From: Microbacterium rhizosphaerae
GTDB lineage: Bacteria > Actinomycetota > Actinomycetes > Actinomycetales > Microbacteriaceae
Length of the DNA: 64,000 nt
Direction: 5' to 3'
Assembly (NCBI RefSeq): GCF_034120055.1
Contig: NZ_CP139368.1
Span: forward strand, 3,348,001 to 3,412,000
The notes under the pieces are model-generated. The model was given only the letters and a program-made list of their open reading frames with translations. It ran no database searches and was not told the DNA's origin. A program made the translations under genes and the position numbers. Within the stretch, counting starts at the first letter, position 1. Each line of letters opens with the position of its first letter. Shown in pieces: positions 41,199-50,281 of this stretch.

Positions 41199-42752
41199 TC
41201 AGGCGCCGCCCTCACGCTGTACAGAGGTTAGCGTGTCGTCCCCGGGCCGCGGCTCCTCCGCTGCGGGATCGTCGACGAGGTCGACCGGAGCCTCCTCGGA
41301 GACCGTCACGGTCGCCTTCGCGCCGCGACGACCGTAGCGCCACCAGAAGAACAGGTAGCAGAGCCCGACGAACGGAAGGCCGAAGTAGAGGGCCGCCACC
41401 TGTGTGGGATCGAAGGCGATGGCGATCACCGAGGCGAGCAGCAGGAGGAAGGTGACGATCGGCAGGACCGGGTACAGGGGCGTCCGGTACGGGAGCGAAC
41501 TCAGGTCGCCGCCGTTGCGGATGAACCTCCTGCGGTGGAAGAACTGCGATGCGACGATCGACATCCACACGGCGACCACGGCGAACCCGGCGATCGAGAC
41601 GAGGACCAGGTAGACGGTCTCGGGCGCGATCACACTGGAGACGAGCGAGACGAGGCCGAGGGCGAGGCTCACGCACAGCGCCACGAGAGGGATGCCGCGG
41701 CGCGTCAGCCGCGTCAGGGCACGCGGCGCATGGCCTTCCTCGGCGAGGGAGAACAGCATCCGGGCGCACGAGAACAGGCCGCTGTTGCCCGCGGAGAGCA
41801 GCGCGGTGATGATGACGAAGTTCATGATGTCCGCCGCGTACGGAATGCCCACGTACTCGAACACGTCGACGAAGGGGCTGCTCGTCACGCTCGCCTTGTC
41901 GTAGGGAAGGATCGCGGCGATGACGGTGATGGAGCCGACGAACAGGATCAGCAGTCGCCAGACCGTCGATCGCACCGCCCGCGGGATGTTCTTGCCGGGG
42001 TCCTTCGTCTCGCCCGCTGCGACGCCGATCAGCTCCGAGCCGCTGAACGCGTAGAACACGGCGAGAGCCGTCACGAGGACACCGCCGATGCCGTTCGGGA
42101 ACAGACCGTGCGGGGTCATGAAGTTGCTGAAGAGCACGGCGGGCGGATGCTCCGACGACAGCGGGGTGAAGCCGAACACGGCTGCGCCGCCCAGGGCGAT
42201 CAGCGAGACGATCGCAACGACCTTGATCAGCGAGAACCAGAACTCCAGCTCGCCGAAGACGCGGGCTGAGATCGCGTTGATGGTGAACAGCCCCGCGGCG
42301 AACAGGAGGCACCAGACCCACACGTCGACGTGCGGGAACCACCGCTGCATGAGGATGCCGGCGGCCGTGAACTCGGATCCGAGCGCGACGACCCAGCACA
42401 GCCAGTAGAGCCACGCGGTGGTGAATCCCGTCGCGGGCCCGATGGACCTCGCCGCGTAGATGTGGAACGCGCCGGAGACGGGGTAGGCGATGGCCAGTTC
42501 GCCGAGGCAGGCCATCACCAGGTACACGACGAGTGCGCCGACGAGATAGGCGATGATCGCGCCGAGCGGACCAGCCTGGCTGATCGTGTAGCCGGAGCTG
42601 AGGAACAGGCCCGACCCGATCACACCGCCGAGCGCGATCATGATCAGGTGGCGAGCATCCATGGACCGCTGCAGCCTGCGCAGCGGGACCTGGGTGGCGG
42701 TGGTGTGGGGAAGCGCGTTGGGAAGCACTTTCTCGGGGGATGTGGGGCTCAT
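41199..42752 (-). CDS. APC-family amino acid permease
   Basis: 517 aa from ATG 42752 with GAGAGGCC upstream. Twelve membrane segments. The signature IALGGVIGSGLFLSSGYTISQAGPLGA is the APC substrate-binding loop of helix 1; helix 6 reads AVFYAFSGSELIGVAAGETKDPGK. It imports an amino acid with protons. The 280-bp gap to the divergent homoserine dehydrogenase gene holds an imperfect inverted repeat, ATCACACCAATGTGTTGAT, at 42802-42820, a possible operator. Context suggests homoserine or a related amino acid as substrate. Confidence 0.88.
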   Translation of the reverse strand: MSPTSPEKVLPNALPHTTATQVPLRRLQRSMDARHLIMIALGGVIGSGLFLSSGYTISQAGPLGAIIAYLVGALVVYLVMACLGELAIAYPVSGAFHIYAARSIGPATGFTTAWLYWLCWVVALGSEFTAAGILMQRWFPHVDVWVWCLLFAAGLFTINAISARVFGELEFWFSLIKVVAIVSLIALGGAAVFGFTPLSSEHPPAVLFSNFMTPHGLFPNGIGGVLVTALAVFYAFSGSELIGVAAGETKDPGKNIPRAVRSTVWRLLILFVGSITVIAAILPYDKASVTSSPFVDVFEYVGIPYAADIMNFVIITALLSAGNSGLFSCARMLFSLAEEGHAPRALTRLTRRGIPLVALCVSLALGLVSLVSSVIAPETVYLVLVSIAGFAVVAVWMSIVASQFFHRRRFIRNGGDLSSLPYRTPLYPVLPIVTFLLLLASVIAIAFDPTQVAALYFGLPFVGLCYLFFWWRYGRRGAKATVTVSEEAPVDLVDDPAAEEPRPGDDTLTSVQREGGA

Positions 42753-43032
42753 GGCCTCTCGCAATCGGGTCAGCGGTGATCGGATGGCTCCGTGCTACAT
42801 CATCACACCAATGTGTTGATTTTGCACGTCAGCTGCCGGGGACGATACCCGGCCCCCTCACCGCGCACAAGGGTCAGGAGCCAGGATGTCGGCTCGTCGA
42901 GGCATGACGAGCAGAGTGTCGGCGCCCTGGTCGAACTGTCAGTGCACGTGTGCGATCTGCCAGGCGCGCACCGACACCCGCGTTGCGCACACTGGTCGGG
43001 TCCCTCCCCCACGACTGAGAAGGAGCCCCGCC

Positions 43033-44088
43033 GTGAACCGTCACGACATCGCACTGATCGGCTTCGGTGGCGTCAATCGAGCGCTGGCCGAGATCATCCA
43101 CCATCGCGGAGACGAACTCGCCGAAGAACTCGGGTTCGTCCTCCGGGTGGTCGCCATCACCGACCTGCGCCTCGGCTCTCTCATGCAGGCCGACGGAGTC
43201 GACCTCGGGGCGGTGTTCGCCATGACCGGAGCGGACACGTTCGCCGGCTGGCGCGGCGGCGCCGCCGTGCCGCAGAACGACTACGTGATCCGCAACACCA
43301 CGGCCGACATCGTCGTCGAAGCCACCTTCACGAATCCGCTCGACGGCGAGCCCGGGATCTCCCACGTGCGCGCCGCGCTCGAGAGCGGCAAGAGCGTCGC
43401 CACGACCAACAAGGGTCCGGTCGCCCTGGCCGGTGCAGAACTCGATCGCCTGGCCGCCGCCCATGGCGTCCGCTTCGAGTACGAGGGCTCGGTCGTCAGC
43501 GGAACGCCCATCCTGCGATTCGTCAGCGAGACCCTGAAGGGTCTGCGCGTGAATGCGGTGCAGGGCATTCTGAACGGCACCAGCAACTACGTCCTCGGGC
43601 AGATGGAATCCGGCATGACGCTGGATGCCGCGGTGGCCGAGGCCCAGGCGCTCGGGTACGCCGAGGCCGACCCGACGGCGGACATCGAGGGGTCCGACGT
43701 GCGGCTGAAGGTCGTCATCCTCGCCAACGAGGTTCTCGGCGGAAGCATCACGGCGGAGGATGTGTCGTGCCGGGGCATCTCCGGGGTGAGCTCCGCCGAC
43801 ATCATCGCCGCCGCCGCGAACGGCAGCCGCTGGAAGCTGGTCGGCTCGGCATCCCGCGATGCAGACGGGCGCATCACGGCGAGCGTCCAGCCCGTGGCGC
43901 TGCCGTCGACTCATCCTCTCGCTGCCGTGAGCGGCCCGACGAACGCCGTGTCGTTCGACACCGACCTGCTCGGCACGGTGACCGTCGCCGGACCGGGGGC
44001 CGGACGCGTCGAGACCGCCTACGCCCTCCTGTCGGACATCATCGCCATCGACGCCCGGCAGCGCGCCACGGCGGAGGCGAACCAGTGA
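43033..44088 (+). CDS. Homoserine dehydrogenase, short form without ACT domain
   Basis: 351 aa; GTG 43033 follows AAGGAG at ideal distance. The NAD(P) loop is [16 protein letters not shown]; the catalytic lysine is in [13 protein letters not shown]; the substrate part shows [17 protein letters not shown] and [29 protein letters not shown]. The regulatory ACT domain of the biosynthetic enzyme is missing. The gene is coupled (GTGA overlap) to an aldehyde dehydrogenase and sits opposite an amino-acid permease, so it probably oxidises homoserine to aspartate semialdehyde for degradation rather than making threonine. Confidence 0.88.
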   Translation: MNRHDIALIGFGGVNRALAEIIHHRGDELAEELGFVLRVVAITDLRLGSLMQADGVDLGAVFAMTGADTFAGWRGGAAVPQNDYVIRNTTADIVVEATFTNPLDGEPGISHVRAALESGKSVATTNKGPVALAGAELDRLAAAHGVRFEYEGSVVSGTPILRFVSETLKGLRVNAVQGILNGTSNYVLGQMESGMTLDAAVAEAQALGYAEADPTADIEGSDVRLKVVILANEVLGGSITAEDVSCRGISGVSSADIIAAAANGSRWKLVGSASRDADGRITASVQPVALPSTHPLAAVSGPTNAVSFDTDLLGTVTVAGPGAGRVETAYALLSDIIAIDARQRATAEANQ

Positions 44089-45500
44089 GCGCCCCCGCGG
44101 TCGTCGGATCGCACGCCGTCGACGGTCCGCCACCGCTGATCGTGACCGATCCCTACCACGGGACGACCATCGGCTCCGTCCCCCAGAACGGACCCGGCGA
44201 TGTCGACGCCGTGATGGAGCGAGCACGAATGGGTCTGCGGATCTCCCGGTCGCTGTCCCGCTTCTCGCGGCACCAGATCCTCGACCGCGCGGCGGCGCTC
44301 CTCGCCGAGCGGGCGGAAGAGGCTGCGGGACTCATCGTGCGCGAGGCGGGCAAGACCATCCGGCAGGCGCGCAAGGAGGTGCGGCGAGCACGGATGACGC
44401 TGTCCCTGTCGGCCGATGCGGCGCGCTCCGACGCAGGTGAAGTCATCCCGTTCGACGCATTCGAGGGCTCGGAGAACCGCCGCGGCTGGTACACCAGGGA
44501 ACCGCTGGGCATCATCCTCGCGATCACCCCCTACAACGATGCGCTCAACCTCGTCGCGCACAAGCTCGGGCCCGCGATCGCCGGCGGCAACGCCGTCGTC
44601 CTGAAGCCGTCCCAGCTGACGCCGCTCACCGCGCGATTCCTCGTGGATCTGCTGATCGACGCGGGCCTGCCGGATGAGATCGTCACCGTCGTCCACGGCG
44701 ATCGCCGTCTTGCGCAGACGCTGGTCGCCGCGCGCGAGGTGCGGATGGTGTCGTTCACCGGCGGCTTCGCGACCGGTGAGGCGATCGCTCGCAACGCGGG
44801 CCTGAAGAAGCTCGCGATGGAGCTCGGAGGCAACGCGCCGGTGATCGTCTTCGCCGACGCGGACATCGATGCGGCCGTGGAGTCGTGCGTGTCGGGGGCC
44901 TTCTGGGCGGCCGGGCAGAACTGCGTCGGCGCCCAGCGCGTGCTCGTGCAGCGCGAGGCCTACGCGGCCTTCCGCGAGCGCTTCGTGGCGCAGACGGTCG
45001 CCCTCCGCGCCGGCGATCCCGCCGATGAGGCGACCGATGTCGGACCCATGATCACGGTGGCCGCGGCGCAGCGCGCAGAACGGGTCGTCGCGGATGCGGT
45101 GTCCGCCGGCGCACGGGTGCTGGTCGGTCATCGACGCGAGGGCTCGGTCTACTGGCCGACAGTCGTCGAGGAGGTGCCGTTGTCGTGCGAGCTGTGGACG
45201 GACGAGGTGTTCGCGCCGGTCGTGGTGCTGTCCGTGTTCGACACCGAGGAACAGGCGATCCTGCAGTCGAACGAGATCGAATTCGCTCTCCATGCCGCGA
45301 CCTTCACCGCTGACATCACCCGTGCGCTGCGCGTGTCGGGACAGCTCGAGGCCGGAGGCGTCATGATCAACGACTCGTCGGACTACCGTGTCGACAGCAT
45401 GCCGTTCGGCGGGGCCAAGTACGGAAGCATGGGCAGGGAGGGCGTGCGGTTCGCGTACGAGGAGATGACGCAGCCGAAGGTCATCTGCATCAACGCGTGA
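44085..45500 (+). CDS. Aldehyde dehydrogenase coupled to homoserine dehydrogenase
   Basis: 471 aa, GTG start inside the previous stop. Catalytic Cys in [15 protein letters not shown], general base Glu in [13 protein letters not shown], the Asn in [14 protein letters not shown], cofactor loop [12 protein letters not shown]. It resembles the lactaldehyde/phosphonoacetaldehyde/succinate-semialdehyde branch. From its coupling, the natural substrate may be aspartate 4-semialdehyde (to aspartate), but a related aldehyde cannot be excluded. Confidence 0.86.
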   Translation: MSAPAVVGSHAVDGPPPLIVTDPYHGTTIGSVPQNGPGDVDAVMERARMGLRISRSLSRFSRHQILDRAAALLAERAEEAAGLIVREAGKTIRQARKEVRRARMTLSLSADAARSDAGEVIPFDAFEGSENRRGWYTREPLGIILAITPYNDALNLVAHKLGPAIAGGNAVVLKPSQLTPLTARFLVDLLIDAGLPDEIVTVVHGDRRLAQTLVAAREVRMVSFTGGFATGEAIARNAGLKKLAMELGGNAPVIVFADADIDAAVESCVSGAFWAAGQNCVGAQRVLVQREAYAAFRERFVAQTVALRAGDPADEATDVGPMITVAAAQRAERVVADAVSAGARVLVGHRREGSVYWPTVVEEVPLSCELWTDEVFAPVVVLSVFDTEEQAILQSNEIEFALHAATFTADITRALRVSGQLEAGGVMINDSSDYRVDSMPFGGAKYGSMGREGVRFAYEEMTQPKVICINA

Positions 45501-45506
45501 CCCGCC

Positions 45507-45950
45507 TCACGTCCGATCGATCGCCCGGGTGAGCGAGATCGCGGTCACGGTGTTCGCCACCCCGGGAATCGCGGCGATCTGCTCCCAGACCTGACCGATC
45601 CGGTCCATCGAGTCCGCTTGGAGCGTGACGAACAGGTCGTACTCCCCCGAGAGCACGTCGCATCGCATGATCTCGGGGATGCGGCGCAGCTCGGCCACGA
45701 CCCGGTCGTCCCGCATCCGGTCCGCGCGGTAGATCATCACGATCGCGGTGACGCGCGGACCGGCCGCGCCGCCGCGCACGACGGTGTATCCGTCGATGAC
45801 ACCGTCGCGCTCCATCCGCTCGATGCGCTGCCGGACGGCGTTGCGCGAGAGATGCACCTGCGTGGCGATCGTGACGAGCGGGATCCTCGCATCCCCCGTG
45901 AGCGCCTCGAGGATCTGCAGATCGAGCGCATCCAGACGAGACCCGGCCAT
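45507..45950 (-). CDS. Lrp/AsnC-family regulator
   Basis: 147 aa; ATG 45950 with AGGAG five bases upstream, preferred to GTG 45956. Helix-turn-helix LDLQILEALTGDARIPLVTI and VHLSRNAVRQRIERMERDGVI, then the RAM effector domain (MRCDVLSGEYDLFVTLQADS). It is divergent from the PLP-enzyme gene with a 13-bp palindrome between, and probably senses the amino acid degraded by the neighbouring enzymes. Confidence 0.9.
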   Translation of the reverse strand: MAGSRLDALDLQILEALTGDARIPLVTIATQVHLSRNAVRQRIERMERDGVIDGYTVVRGGAAGPRVTAIVMIYRADRMRDDRVVAELRRIPEIMRCDVLSGEYDLFVTLQADSMDRIGQVWEQIAAIPGVANTVTAISLTRAIDRT

Positions 45951-45961
45951 GATCACTCCTA

Positions 45962-45974
45962 TGCGCTATGCGCA
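45962..45974. promoter_or_regulatory. Palindrome in the lrp/PLP-enzyme divergent region
   Basis: TGCGCTATGCGCA is a perfect inverted repeat with a 3-nt centre, located 12 bp upstream of the Lrp-type gene. Its position fits an Lrp-family binding site controlling both directions. Confidence 0.55.
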
Positions 45975-46066
45975 ATTGTCAATGCTTATTTCACACGCTA
46001 GCGTAGCTTCAGTGCGCGGCCCGCGCTCTGTCGATGCGCAGACGCGCGCTTGTCGAGGAGGATCCC

Positions 46067-47266
46067 ATGTGTCAACGCCCCGATCGGAGCCGTGCAGAGA
46101 CGCTGTCGGAGCTGAGCCTCGCCGTCCACGGCGGCAACCGGCTCGATTCGACCCGTGCGCTGAGGGTCCCTCTGGTGATGGCGAACTCCTATGCACTGCC
46201 CGACGACCCCAGCGACATCAGCTGGTCAGCAACGGCGCCCGGGCTCTACACGCGCAACACCGGGGTGAACCAGCACGCGCTCCAAGAGAAGCTCGCAGCG
46301 CTCGAGGGCGGGGAGGATGCCGTGGCCCTGGCGTCGGGTGTCGCGGCACTGCACGCGGTCTTCTTCACGCACGTCCGCAGCGGTGATCACGTCGTCGTCA
46401 GCGACGTGACCTACGAAGCCACCTGGCGGCTGTGGACCGAGCTGCTCCCCCAGCGATACGGCATCGAAGCCACCTTCGTCGATGTGACGGATCTCGACGC
46501 CGTGCGCGCCGCCATGCGCTCGAACACCCGCCTGGTGTGCATCGAGGCGATCGCCAACCCGACGACGAAGGTCGCCGACGTGGCGGCGGTCGCGCAGATC
46601 ATCCACGAGGCCGGCGCGCTCCTCATGGTGGACTCCACGTTCACGCCGCCGCCGTTCTATCGGCCGCTGCAGGACGGTGCCGACCTCGTGGTCCACTCCC
46701 TGACGAAGTACATCAACGGTCACGGCGACGCGATGGGCGGGGCGGTCATCGGCTCGCGCGAGCTGATCGAGCCGATCAAGGCCGACGCGATGGTGGATGT
46801 CGGCGGGGTGATCTCACCCTTCAACGCCTGGCAGATCCACCGTGGCTCCGTGACGCTTCCGCTCCGCCTGCGCCAGCACTTCGCCTCGGCTCAGGCGGTG
46901 GCCGAGTTCCTCGCCGCCGACCCCCGTGTCTCGTACGTCTTCTACCCCGGTCTGCCGTCGCATCCGGAGCACGACGTCGCGACACGGCAGTTCGGCGCGC
47001 GGGGCGGCGGCGGGATGATGGCCTTCGCCGTCGCGGGCGACCCGGCCACGCAGAACCGGTTCGTGGCGAATCTCCGCCTGATCACATCCGGCTTCTCGCT
47101 CGGACACGACGATTCGCTCATCGTCCACACCGGCACCGAGGGCGGCCGGGTGGCGAGCTACCCCGAGCCCTTCCGCAGGATGGGCCACCTCCGACTCTCC
47201 GTCGGACTCGAGGAGGCCTCGGACCTCATCGCCGACCTCGATGCGGCCCTCGACGCGACGTTCTGA
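46067..47266 (+). CDS. PLP-dependent gamma-lyase/synthase (Cys/Met metabolism family)
   Basis: 399 aa; ATG 46067 with GAGGAGG upstream. Family motifs: YTRNTGVNQHALQEKLAALEGG, ASGVAALHAVF, LMVDSTFTPPPFYRPL (PLP-binding Asp), the Schiff-base lysine in VVHSLTKYINGHGD, and HTGTEGG near the C-terminus. Relatives include methionine gamma-lyase and cystathionine gamma-synthase. With homoserine dehydrogenase nearby and an Lrp regulator divergent, an amino-acid gamma-lyase producing 2-oxobutyrate is the likeliest role. Confidence 0.87.
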   Translation: MCQRPDRSRAETLSELSLAVHGGNRLDSTRALRVPLVMANSYALPDDPSDISWSATAPGLYTRNTGVNQHALQEKLAALEGGEDAVALASGVAALHAVFFTHVRSGDHVVVSDVTYEATWRLWTELLPQRYGIEATFVDVTDLDAVRAAMRSNTRLVCIEAIANPTTKVADVAAVAQIIHEAGALLMVDSTFTPPPFYRPLQDGADLVVHSLTKYINGHGDAMGGAVIGSRELIEPIKADAMVDVGGVISPFNAWQIHRGSVTLPLRLRQHFASAQAVAEFLAADPRVSYVFYPGLPSHPEHDVATRQFGARGGGGMMAFAVAGDPATQNRFVANLRLITSGFSLGHDDSLIVHTGTEGGRVASYPEPFRRMGHLRLSVGLEEASDLIADLDAALDATF

Positions 47267-47324
47267 CGCCCGCGGCTGTGGGCTCCCGCGCCCGGAGTTC
47301 ACTCGATCGCGATGCGGGACCCCG

Positions 47325-48326
47325 TCAGGTCGAATCGCGACGCAGGAGGTCGGTGGGAAGCTCGATCCGCCGTTGCGCGATCTGCTCGCCACGCCGCAGA
47401 CGGTCGACCGCGTCGATCGCCCGGGCCGCCATCTCTCGGATCGGCTGGTGGATGCTCGTCACGGCCAGCGGCGCACTGGGCGGCCGCGGGTCGCCGTCGA
47501 AACCGACGACGCCGACATCCTCGGGCACCCGGACGCCCGCACGCAGCAGCGCGGACACGACCGCGTTCGCCATCGTGTCGTTGAGTGCGAAGAGGCCGAC
47601 GGGCCCGCCCTCCGCGAGCCCGACGAGCCGGTCGACCGCCGCCCGTGAGATGCGTCCATCCCACCCGACCTCGACCGTCGCGAGATCGTCGACGCCGGCC
47701 GCCGCCAGCGCCTCCCGGAAGCCCCGCGTCCTGGCACGGCCGTATCGGTATTGGAGCGGGCTGAGGGCGAGGGCGAAGCGCTCGTAGCCCCGCTCGACGA
47801 GATGCCGTCCAGCCTCGAAGCCCCCGCGCTCGTTCGTCGCGGACACCGTCACGAGGTCGCGGTGCGGCTCCCCGTGCGGATCGAGCAGCACCGTGGGGAT
47901 CGCGAACTCGGCCAGGTAGTCGATCTGGCCCGCCGTCGGCGTGACCACCGCCGTGATCACGCCGGACGAGTGCCGTGCCGCCGCTCGGACGTGCCAGTCG
48001 TCCGATGCGGACTCACGCTCCTGTGTGAGCACGAGGTCGTACCCGAGCGCGAACGCCTGCTCGTGGGCTCCGACGACCGCACGGCTCACCCAGGCGCCAG
48101 TGAGGCGGCCGAACACGAGCTCGATGATCCGCGCGTCCGGCGGCCGAGGACGGCCCCGAGGGGTCGAACTCCGGTCGTATCCGAGCGTCGCCGCGGCCTC
48201 GAGCACCCGACGGCGCGTCTCGGGAGACAGCTCGCCGCGACCGGTGAGCGCGCGAGACGCGCTGGCTGCAGAGACGCCCGCGAGCGATGCCACGTCCTCC
48301 AGCGACGTCCTCGGCGTTTCGACCAC
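47325..48326 (-). CDS. LacI-family transcriptional regulator
   Basis: About 333 aa from GTG 48326. The N-terminal helix-turn-helix TSLEDVASLAGVSAASASRALTGRGELSPETR is standard, followed by a periplasmic-binding-like domain ending GVVGFDGDPRPPSAPLAVTSIHQPI. A longer in-frame reading to 48452 exists but has no family match. It is divergent from the Gfo/Idh operon and is presumably its repressor, released by a sugar. Confidence 0.88.
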   Translation of the reverse strand: MVETPRTSLEDVASLAGVSAASASRALTGRGELSPETRRRVLEAAATLGYDRSSTPRGRPRPPDARIIELVFGRLTGAWVSRAVVGAHEQAFALGYDLVLTQERESASDDWHVRAAARHSSGVITAVVTPTAGQIDYLAEFAIPTVLLDPHGEPHRDLVTVSATNERGGFEAGRHLVERGYERFALALSPLQYRYGRARTRGFREALAAAGVDDLATVEVGWDGRISRAAVDRLVGLAEGGPVGLFALNDTMANAVVSALLRAGVRVPEDVGVVGFDGDPRPPSAPLAVTSIHQPIREMAARAIDAVDRLRRGEQIAQRRIELPTDLLRRDST

Positions 48327-48395
48327 GATCCATTTTTGCGCACGAATGGCCCCAACGGTGGCGCCGCGTGCCAGCATCGACCGAGGAGGTCGAGG

Positions 48396-49580
48396 ATGAC
48401 AGAGAAACTGCGGGTCGCGCTCATCGGCACGGCGTTCATGGGCCGGGCCCACTCACACGCGTGGCGATCGGCGCATCGGTTCTTCCCGCTTCCGCTGGAG
48501 CCGGAGCTCGCCGTCCTGGTGGGGTCCGACACCGGGCGGACGCGGGAGCGCGCCGACGTGCTCGGCTGGGCGGAGTCGACCACCGATTGGCGCGCTGCGG
48601 TCGCCCGCGACGACATCGACGTCGTCGACATCTGCGTGCCGGGCTACCTGCACGAAGAGATCGCGCTCGCGGCCCTGGCCGCCGGCAAGCATGTGCTCTG
48701 CGAGAAGCCCCTGGCGAACGACGTGCCGTCCGCGGAGCGCATGACGGATGCGGCGCGGGATGCGGCGGCCCGCGGCATCCGGTCGATGTGCGGTTTCAGC
48801 TACCGGCGCACCCCCGCCCTCGCCCTCGCGAAGCAGCTGATCGACCGCGGCGACCTCGGGGCGATCCGCCATGTGCGTGCGCAGTACCTGCAGGATTGGC
48901 TCGCCGACGCCACCGTGCCGATGAGCTGGCGGCTCGACGCCTCCCTCGCCGGATCCGGCGCTCTCGGCGACATCGGGGCACACAGCATCGACACCGCTCA
49001 GTGGCTCACCGGCGAGCGGATCACCGCCGTCTCGGCCACCCTGCGGACGTTCGTCGACCGGCGCCCGCAGGCTGCTGTCGGCGGTGAGCTCGGCGGGGTC
49101 GCGGATGCCGACGCGCCGATGGCCCCCGTCACGGTGGACGACGCGGCCGCCTTCACGGCAGGTTTCTCCGCAGGCGCGCTCGGGGTCTTCGAGGCCACGA
49201 GGTTCGCGACGGGCCGGCGGAATGCCAACCGGATCGAGATCAACGGCGAGCTCGGATCGATCGCCTTCGACTTCGAGCGGCTCAACGAGCTCGAGTACTT
49301 CGACGCGCGCGAGCCGCGCGAGACGCAGGGCTTCCATCGCGTCCAGGTGACGGATGCCGTGCACCACTACACGGAGCATTGGTGGCCGGTCGGGCACGGC
49401 CTGGGCTACGACCACCTCTTCACCAACCAGGTCGCCGACTTCGTGACCGCCATCGCAGACGGCACACAGCCCACGCCGAGCTTCGACGAGGCGCTCGACG
49501 TGCAGCGGGTTCTCGCCGCCGTCTCGGAGAGCGCGGCGAACTCCTCGACATCCACACCCGTGAACAGAGGCACACAATGA
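48396..49580 (+). CDS. Gfo/Idh/MocA-family oxidoreductase
   Basis: 394 aa; ATG 48396 with GAGGAGGTCGAGG upstream. NAD loop ALIGTAFMGRAHSHAW, the conserved CEKPLAND lysine-proline motif, and DIGAHSIDTAQWL in the substrate domain. These enzymes oxidise or reduce a sugar or inositol carbonyl. It begins the operon with ThuA and a second Gfo/Idh protein, stop and start overlapping as ATGA. Confidence 0.88.
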   Translation: MTEKLRVALIGTAFMGRAHSHAWRSAHRFFPLPLEPELAVLVGSDTGRTRERADVLGWAESTTDWRAAVARDDIDVVDICVPGYLHEEIALAALAAGKHVLCEKPLANDVPSAERMTDAARDAAARGIRSMCGFSYRRTPALALAKQLIDRGDLGAIRHVRAQYLQDWLADATVPMSWRLDASLAGSGALGDIGAHSIDTAQWLTGERITAVSATLRTFVDRRPQAAVGGELGGVADADAPMAPVTVDDAAAFTAGFSAGALGVFEATRFATGRRNANRIEINGELGSIAFDFERLNELEYFDAREPRETQGFHRVQVTDAVHHYTEHWWPVGHGLGYDHLFTNQVADFVTAIADGTQPTPSFDEALDVQRVLAAVSESAANSSTSTPVNRGTQ

Positions 49581-50281
49581 CAGACACCAGGCACGCGCTC
49601 GTCGTCCGCGGCGGCTGGGAGGGACACCAGCCCGTCGCCGCCACCGAGCGCTTCCTCCCCTTCCTCGCCGCGAACGGATTCGACGTGCGCATCGAGGAGT
49701 CGACCGCGGTGTACGCGGACGCCGCGGCGATGGCCGAGACGGACCTCATCGTGCAGAGCGTGACGATGTCCACGATCGAGCCGGCCGAGCTGGCGGGACT
49801 GCGCGGCGCCATCGAGGCCGGGACCGGGTTCACCGGATGGCACGGCGGGATCGCCGACTCGTTCCGCGCATCTTCCGACTACCTGCAGCTCGTCGGCGGT
49901 CAGTTCGCGACGCATCCCGCGGTCGGACCGGGTGAGACCCGGCTGGAGGGCGAGGAGAACTTCCGCGACTACACGGTGAACATCACCGACCTGGGGCGCA
50001 CGCACCCCATCACCGCAGGACTCGACGACTTCGACCTGCACACCGAGCAGTACTGGGTGCTGGTCGACGAGCTCAACGATGTTCTGGCCACCACGACCCA
50101 CCCCGCGGAGGCGTGGCAGCCCTGGCATCGCCCGCACACCTCGCCTGTCGTGTGGACGCGCGCGTGGGGCCGCGGCCGCATCGTGGTGACCACGCCGGGG
50201 CACAGCCTCGACGTCCTCGACAACCCGTCCGTCCGCACCATCATCGAAAGGGGAATGCTGTGGGCCGCCCGCACCGCATAG
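49577..50281 (+). CDS. ThuA-like protein
   Basis: 234 aa. ThuA/trehalose-utilisation fold of the class I glutamine amidotransferase type: ALVVRGGWEGHQPVAATERF, GTGFTGWHGGIADSFR, QFATHPAVGPGE, HTEQYWVLVDELNDVLATT and WGRGRIVVTTPGHSLDVLDNP. ThuA proteins occur with Gfo/Idh partners in 3-keto-sugar pathways. It overlaps the next gene by 22 bases. Confidence 0.87.
   Translation: MTDTRHALVVRGGWEGHQPVAATERFLPFLAANGFDVRIEESTAVYADAAAMAETDLIVQSVTMSTIEPAELAGLRGAIEAGTGFTGWHGGIADSFRASSDYLQLVGGQFATHPAVGPGETRLEGEENFRDYTVNITDLGRTHPITAGLDDFDLHTEQYWVLVDELNDVLATTTHPAEAWQPWHRPHTSPVVWTRAWGRGRIVVTTPGHSLDVLDNPSVRTIIERGMLWAARTA

Noticed and set aside
43033-44088. Threonine/methionine biosynthetic homoserine dehydrogenase
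   Set aside because: No ACT domain and no thrB/thrC neighbours; coupled to an aldehyde dehydrogenase and beside an importer. Not excluded without the rest of the genome.
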